Below, in pieces: positions 62,401-64,000 of a stretch of 64,000 nt of DNA. The stretch's first letter is position 1, and each line of letters begins with the position of its first letter. Source of the stretch: Megaleporinus macrocephalus (lineage: Eukaryota; Chordata; Actinopteri; Characiformes; Anostomidae); NCBI GenBank assembly GCA_021613375.1, contig CM038705.1:6777604-6841603 (forward strand), written 5' to 3'. The position numbers and the translations under genes were made by a program. The notes under the pieces are model-generated. The model was not told the DNA's origin. It worked only from the letters and a program-made list of their open reading frames with translations, and did no database searches.

Positions 62401-63928
62401 TCCTTGGCCTTCCTTTCCATCCACCATCACACTCCACATGTTACTTCCCTGCACCCCTAGTGCCATCGGCGGGGAACGTAACAAATCACATCCCTAGTAA
62501 CCCACTGCCGTTGTTTCCAAAGTTAAGCTTTTAGGGGTTTTGTTTTTATCTGATTACTACTAATCGTACCGTGCTTGCTCATTTGAAGGTTTTGAGGTGG
62601 TGGTGGAAAGGAGGAGGTCTCTTAGTAAACTCACTGCTACACTGGACAACATATCAACGACCTACTGGTCAGACAAGGGAGCACTTACAGCAACAGACTC
62701 ATTCAGCTACGCTCGAGCAATAGCAATCACACTGTACCACACCTCAGTACTGTGAAGGACATTATTATTATATTATTATATACTGAGTCGTATCAGGACG
62801 GCTCTCTGAGCACCAGCTGGACGTTACTACATCTCTGTACTCAGATCTATATGCAATATATGCCACTCTATACATGCGCCTCATATTGCATATCCATTTA
62901 CTATTAAGTTATATTTATGTTTTATTTACTTACTCTATTGTATACTCTTATTGTATATATTCGTATTATATGTTTCTTTTATTTATGTATCTGTACATGT
63001 GTGGGAGGTTATTTTGCTACTGCTTGCTCTTCATTGTACTTCTGTACTGCTGATGTTCCCCTCTGGGACCGACCTACCCACCCACATTGGTTGTAAGAGC
63101 TGACCGAGGCTTCCAAGTACTACCCTGGACCCCATTATTCCCCAGACCTGAACTCAGTTGAGCATCTGTGGGACCACATGGGTCACCGTGTTGTCTCTAT
63201 GGATCCTCCTCCACACTCCCTCCAGCAGCTGTGGAATGCACTGCAGTCAGCATGGCTCCAGACACCTGTGACCACCTACCTGAACCTTACTCCAACTAGG
63301 ACATCACTCAGTGCTGGACAGCCCTGCCACGATTATTCAACATGGATGGATGGATGGATGGATGGATGGATGGATGGATGGATGGATGGATGGATGGATG
63401 GATGGATGGATGGATGGATGGATGGATGGATGGATGGATGGATGGATGGATGGATGGATGGATGGATGGATGGATGGATGGATGGATGGATGGATGGATG
63501 GATGGATGGATGGATGGATGGATGGATGGATGGATGGATGCCCTCGTGGTCCCACAGATGCTCAACTCAATAACTAACCCTCGTGTTAATGAAAGCACAT
63601 TGAGAATGTCTCGCTGCTCACCTGTTCCAAAGTTCATGTCCACAAAGTCATCGAACACAATGGGCAGCTTACGGTCACAGAAAGGGTGAACCACTGTCTT
63701 TCCTTTCAGGTGCTAGAGAGAGAGAAAGAGAGACAGAGAGAGACAGAGAGAGAGAGAGAGAAACAAAGTGGGGGTGGGATCAGAGCAGAGAACATGCCAA
63801 AGACAATAATGAGAAAAATATAGGTGGGTGTTTTGATACCTGGTATCTGGGGTCGTCAGGGTGGACTGCCACAGCTGTATCTCCCAACATGGTCTCAATA
63901 CGTGTGGTTGCCACGACAACCTCCTCAT
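37229..63928 (-). CDS. vars1: Valyl-tRNA synthetase, cytosolic; C-terminal 19 exons (5' truncated by window edge)
   Basis: Minus-strand exons in order: 63840-63928, 63622-63712, 59987-60111, 59770-59873, 58537-58695, 55509-55599, 55324-55429, 53769-53839, 53550-53675, 50526-50630, 50307-50375, 50126-50204, 48327-48454, 46086-46241, 45106-45324, 44883-44994, 40288-40466, 39098-39247, 37229-37297 (stop 37229-37231). All phases agree, giving about 742 residues of a protein near 1,260 in vertebrates. Motifs in order: [11 protein letters not shown] and [13 protein letters not shown] (editing domain), [58 protein letters not shown] (class I KMSKS), SRQ-distal anticodon-binding segments ([37 protein letters not shown]) and a C-terminal Lys/Glu coiled coil. 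It charges tRNA-Val and clears Thr-tRNA-Val. The segment [20 protein letters not shown] fits cytosolic VARS1 better than mitochondrial VARS2. HIGH and the N-terminal GST-like domain lie beyond 64000. Confidence 0.95.
37298..37361. repeat. (GA)n microsatellite abutting the last vars1 exon
   Basis: Pure GA/GGGA units directly follow the acceptor of exon 37229-37297. On the minus strand it is a (CT)n tract ending ctctctctcaag, and so serves as the polypyrimidine tract. Confidence 0.9.
37362..37853. repeat. Duplicated intron block, copy 1 (microsatellite + MITE + Tc1-MITE piece)
   Basis: TCCACACAAAGATCAGTGAT, CATGCTCAACTTTCAATGCA and CATTCGTCATGAAATTTTCA match 46384-46655 almost exactly for about 270 bases. 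Then follows a piece of the inverted Tc1-type MITE (CAACATTCTAGGTTAGTTTA to TTTCACTGTGATCCCAAACT). The internal MITE portion present in copy 2 is deleted here. Confidence 0.85.
37854..37906. repeat. TTTACATATATA / (AT)n microsatellite
   Basis: Three units of CATATATATTTA followed by a pure AT run. Confidence 0.85.
38288..38990. mobile_element. Second copy of the 32-bp-minisatellite element
   Basis: It shares AGCTGGTTGCTAGGCTG, about eight CTAAAAGTATCAGGACTAAG units (38400-38660), TCATCAGAATCTGAAGAAGC and the end GTGGTGCTTAGCCTTTAA with 31450-32563. The left terminal repeat was not found, so it is 5'-truncated in this orientation. Confidence 0.75.
40652..41158. mobile_element. Tc1-type MITE, copy 2 (507 bp)
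   Basis: Both ends are intact: TACACTACTGCTCAAAAGTT and CTAAACTTTTGAGCGGTAGT followed by GTA. The terminal TA fits a TA target duplication of Tc1/mariner elements. Over 90 percent of bases visibly match 22593-23113. Confidence 0.88.
41265..41720. repeat. 450-bp dispersed repeat, copy 2
   Basis: Same orientation as 19630-20080. Shared landmarks are GGTTAAATCAAACCATAATG-type sequence, GCAGAAGTTCAGTAGATTGG and CATCCGATCAAAGCTGTATA. It lies in a vars1 intron. Confidence 0.75.
41898..42014. repeat. (GGAT)n microsatellite with GGCT variants
   Basis: About 29 tetranucleotide units; several GGATGGCT variants interrupt the middle. Confidence 0.95.
42583..43791. mobile_element. 1.19-kb hAT element with perfect 8-bp target duplication
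   Basis: The element 42591-43783 begins TAGGGCTGGGCGATATGG and ends TATCGCCCAGCCCTA. It is flanked on both sides by TCTGAAGG (42583-42590 and 43784-43791), an exact 8-bp duplication. The interior (43160-43400) contains the same decayed BED-finger-like segment as 34716 and 55800 but no full transposase, so it is non-autonomous. Exact flanks suggest it is among the younger insertions here. Confidence 0.9.
44020..44757 (-). mobile_element. Internally deleted Tc1-like transposon
   Basis: In inverted orientation it carries sequence of a widespread fish Tc1 element: GGTGTTCTATCAGGTTGAGT, CATGAAGTTTGGAGGTCTGT, CAGCATCCGCTGACCTGCTC, GTGGAATATTTAGTAGTGAG. It ends in the terminal repeat GAATACCTTTGGCAGTATAG plus TGTA. 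The middle of the transposase and the other terminus are missing. Confidence 0.8.
45513..46075. repeat. Purine-rich (GA/GAAA)n tract in a vars1 intron
   Basis: Nearly 560 bases of G and A with few interruptions. On the transcribed strand it is a pyrimidine-rich tract. It lies between exons 45106-45324 and 46086-46241. Encoded RERE or SLSL peptides are artefacts. Confidence 0.92.
46243..46995. repeat. (GA)n plus duplicated intron block, copy 2
   Basis: (GA)n at 46250-46381 borders the acceptor of exon 46086-46241. Positions 46384-46655 duplicate 37368-37640. 46656-46995 is most of an inverted Tc1-type MITE (compare 40652-41158). The order of parts equals copy 1, indicating duplication of the whole block rather than independent insertions. 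Confidence 0.82.
46996..48326. other. vars1 intron remainder, nothing recognised
   Basis: Mostly unique sequence with a GC-richer patch near 47380-47530. No exon or repeat family was recognised. Confidence 0.4.
48490..49292 (+). mobile_element. 5'-truncated L2-type LINE
   Basis: The translation contains [20 protein letters not shown] (about 48590-48650), a hallmark of the reverse transcriptase C-terminal region of L2/CR1 elements. Then come [16 protein letters not shown] and [14 protein letters not shown] in shifted frames. The 3' end GTAAGTCGCTCTGGATAAGA followed by GTGTCTGCTAAACACCGTAA and TAAATGTAAATG is the typical L2 tail. Frameshifts disable it. Confidence 0.88.
49293..50125. other. 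vars1 intron remainder, AT-rich
   Basis: AT-rich unique sequence. No exon or known repeat was recognised. Confidence 0.4.
50792..51388. mobile_element. 0.59-kb MITE, copy 2
   Basis: It starts GGGTGTGTCTCAAAACCTAG and ends CACTAGGGTTTGAGACAGACC-like. The interior matches 4130-4721 nearly throughout (GATGCAACACAGGCTAATCT, GACGCAGTCTCTCTCTAACT), in the same orientation. Confidence 0.85.
51455..51780. mobile_element. Dispersed repeat copy 3 followed by a palindromic MITE fragment
   Basis: GTTTGTGTTCCTCTAGTTCT through CCAGCAGTGACACTGAGGTG and TTTAAACACTCCAACAGCAG belongs to the family at 5344. From 51650, GTCAATGGAACCAGAATGTT to CTTTGGACAGCAAGAT is the MITE of 18806. Confidence 0.65.
51939..52892. 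mobile_element. hAT MITE family B, copy 4 (938 bp)
   Basis: The element 51947-52884 begins TAGAGATGGACCGATCAGTG and ends CTGATCAATCCTTCCATC plus a mutated terminus. Flanks GTTATCAC and ATTATCAG match at 6 of 8. It is the same length class as copy 3. Confidence 0.78.
53320..53478. mobile_element. Palindromic MITE copy
   Basis: CAGACCAATAGAAATGCTCC, GCTTCTTCTGTAAAGTTGCC and TTTTTCTTTGGACAGTGACG place it in the family at 18806. It lies in the vars1 intron just downstream (in transcript direction) of exon 53550-53675. Confidence 0.65.
54350..54376. repeat. (CA)n microsatellite
   Basis: About 13 CA dinucleotides. Confidence 0.9.
55020..55170. mobile_element. Palindromic MITE fragment
   Basis: CTTTCAATGCAAGTCAATGG, CCAAGCTATTCTGAAGCATT and GGTCCATTCGTTATGGAC match the family at 18806. 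The right terminus is missing. Confidence 0.65.
55269..55310. repeat. (GT)n microsatellite next to a vars1 exon
   Basis: About 20 GT dinucleotides ending 14 bases from the donor of exon 55324-55429 (minus strand). Confidence 0.92.
55780..56350 (+). mobile_element. hAT element fragment with BED-finger-like relic, copy 2
   Basis: It matches 34716-35190 along most of its length (GGATTTATCCGGAGCACAAG, CTTGAAGATCAAACATCCCG, CTGTTCTAGATACCGCGGGA). No intact frame and no clear ends. Confidence 0.65.
56389..56513. repeat. Compound (CA)n-(TA)n-(CATA)n microsatellite
   Basis: About ten CA, then over 20 TA, then ACATATACATAT and CATACATA units. Confidence 0.95.
56690..57105 (+). pseudogene. hAT transposase N-terminal BED zinc finger relic
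   Basis: One frame reads [12 protein letters not shown] in part, and the adjacent frame gives [15 protein letters not shown], then [13 protein letters not shown]. This corresponds to the W..F...CxxC pattern of BED fingers at the start of hAT transposases. The right end CGATACCATGGTCCAAGAAT plus CCCTAA is a hAT-type terminus. No left terminus was found. The sequence differs from the BED-like relics at 34, 43 and 55.8 kb. Confidence 0.65.
57106..58088. other. vars1 intron; solitary copy of the intron-1 minisatellite unit
   Basis: Mostly unique sequence. Positions 57612-57665 (CTCCAGCTTAAATGGTGCAG, CAGTTACTGTATATTCAGGT) resemble one unit of the 13410-14645 array. Confidence 0.55.
58089..58440. 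mobile_element. hAT MITE family A, near-complete copy
   Basis: It starts TAGGGGTGTAAGAAAATATT, carries CAGTGAATCATTGTGTGTTT and GTGGTGTGTTTTAATAGTAG, and ends in GATACATATTGTATCACC, lacking the last 20 or so bases of the right terminus. Confidence 0.8.
59345..59526. mobile_element. hAT MITE family A, right half
   Basis: Starts within the family at CTATTGTAAGCATTGGCATA and ends with the intact GGTTCTTGCCAATACACAGC plus CCTAG. Confidence 0.75.
60112..61831. other. Large vars1 intron, left part; unclassified
   Basis: Contains a G-rich run near 60525-60555 and A/T-rich stretches near 60305-60345 and 60895-60960. No exon was recognised and no repeat family with a second copy in the window was found. 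Confidence 0.4.
61827..62488 (+). mobile_element. Solo LTR (652 bp) with 5-bp target duplication
   Basis: Positions 61832-62483 start TGTTGGACTACACATTG and end GGGGAACGTAACA, so the ends are TGTT...AACA with canonical TG/CA. AATCA precedes (61827-61831) and follows (62484-62488) exactly. A TATA-like GGATAAAAGGGG lies near 61906. There are no flanking coding regions, so this is a recombined single LTR of a retrotransposon or endogenous retrovirus; the family is not assigned. Confidence 0.75.
62489..63110. other. vars1 intron, unclassified repeat-like sequence
   Basis: Contains CACTGTACCACACCTCAGTA and an AT-rich tail, suggestive of an interspersed element. There is no second copy in the window, so it is not assigned. 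Confidence 0.35.
63115..63300 (+). pseudogene. Tc1-like transposase C-terminal relic
   Basis: One frame reads [20 protein letters not shown] and then [17 protein letters not shown]. This is the conserved region around the last catalytic acid of Tc1/mariner transposases (SPDLNPIEHLWD) followed by its C-terminal helix. The 5' part is missing. It is homologous to 23130-23340, which is inverted. Confidence 0.75.
63342..63540. repeat. (ATGG)n microsatellite, about 50 units
   Basis: An uninterrupted 199-base tetranucleotide array in the vars1 intron, 82 bases from exon 63622-63712. It reads (MDGW)n or (PSIH)n in translation, neither of which is a real protein. Confidence 0.97.
63713..63770. repeat. 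(GA)n tract forming a vars1 acceptor
   Basis: GA-rich sequence directly beyond exon 63622-63712. On the minus strand it is CT-rich and ends ctctctctag at the acceptor. Confidence 0.88.
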
Positions 63929-64000
63929 CTAAGTAAAAAAAGCACCAAATTCATGAAAAGACAGCAGCTTTCTAGCTCTAGCACTAGCTCTTAACTGTCG

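Noticed and set aside
63178..63694. (MDGW)n and (PSIH)n frames over 100 codons
   Set aside because: Translation of the (ATGG)n microsatellite. The real features are the Tc1 relic to the left and the vars1 exon at 63622-63712.
37229..63928. Mitochondrial VARS2 as the identity of the minus-strand gene
   Set aside because: The insertion after KMSKS ([20 protein letters not shown]) and the C-terminal coiled coil fit cytosolic VARS1. The N-terminal part that would settle it is outside the window, so a small doubt remains.

Overview
This window looks like a piece of a teleost fish nuclear genome. It has vertebrate GT-AG introns, dense DNA-transposon debris (hAT, Tc1/mariner and MITE-type), long micro- and minisatellites, an L2-type LINE tail and a solo LTR. 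The dispersed-repeat profile suggests an otophysan fish, but that is only an impression from the repeats. No prokaryotic, viral or organellar gene organisation is visible.

Three protein-coding loci are supported. (1) Positions 2854-5880, plus strand: three small exons and a polyadenylation signal form the 3' end of an unidentified gene. Its tail reads as a split ITAM-like tyrosine motif. (2) Positions 12967-36235, plus strand: a complete abhd16a (BAT5) gene. It has 20 coding exons with consistent splice phases and encodes about 543 residues of a membrane-anchored alpha/beta-hydrolase (phosphatidylserine lipase family). (3) Positions 37229-63928, minus strand: the 19 C-terminal coding exons (about 742 residues) of vars1, cytosolic valyl-tRNA synthetase. 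They run from the editing domain through KMSKS and the anticodon-binding domain to the C-terminal coiled coil. The N-terminal exons, including the HIGH motif, lie beyond the right edge. abhd16a and vars1 are convergent, with about 1 kb between the polyA signal of one and the stop codon of the other. Human ABHD16A and VARS1 both lie in the MHC class III region, so this looks like a compact remnant of that linkage group.

Layout: 1-5.9 kb, the end of the ITAM-like gene with a Tc1 relic and a MITE. 6.2-11.7 kb, a 5.5-kb compound satellite: a 41-bp minisatellite split by about 95 copies of a 20-bp repeat. 12.0-13.2 kb, AT microsatellites, a LINE tail and the abhd16a first exon in a CpG-rich patch. 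13.2-35.8 kb, abhd16a introns with a 75-bp minisatellite, four related hAT MITEs (most with visible 8-bp target duplications), Tc1-type MITEs and AT-rich arrays. 36-64 kb, vars1 introns with duplicated (GA)n-plus-MITE blocks, a 1.2-kb hAT element with a perfect 8-bp duplication, an L2 tail, a second BED-finger relic, a solo LTR with a 5-bp duplication and a (GGAT)n array.

The genes do not form a pathway: one is a lipid hydrolase, one a tRNA synthetase, and one probably an immune signalling tail. Almost everything else is repeat. I found no convincing evidence for a new multi-gene system. The points most worth following are the ITAM-like tail beside abhd16a, the compound satellite, the Arg at the position of the annotated human ABHD16A catalytic His, and the splice acceptors built from simple repeats.
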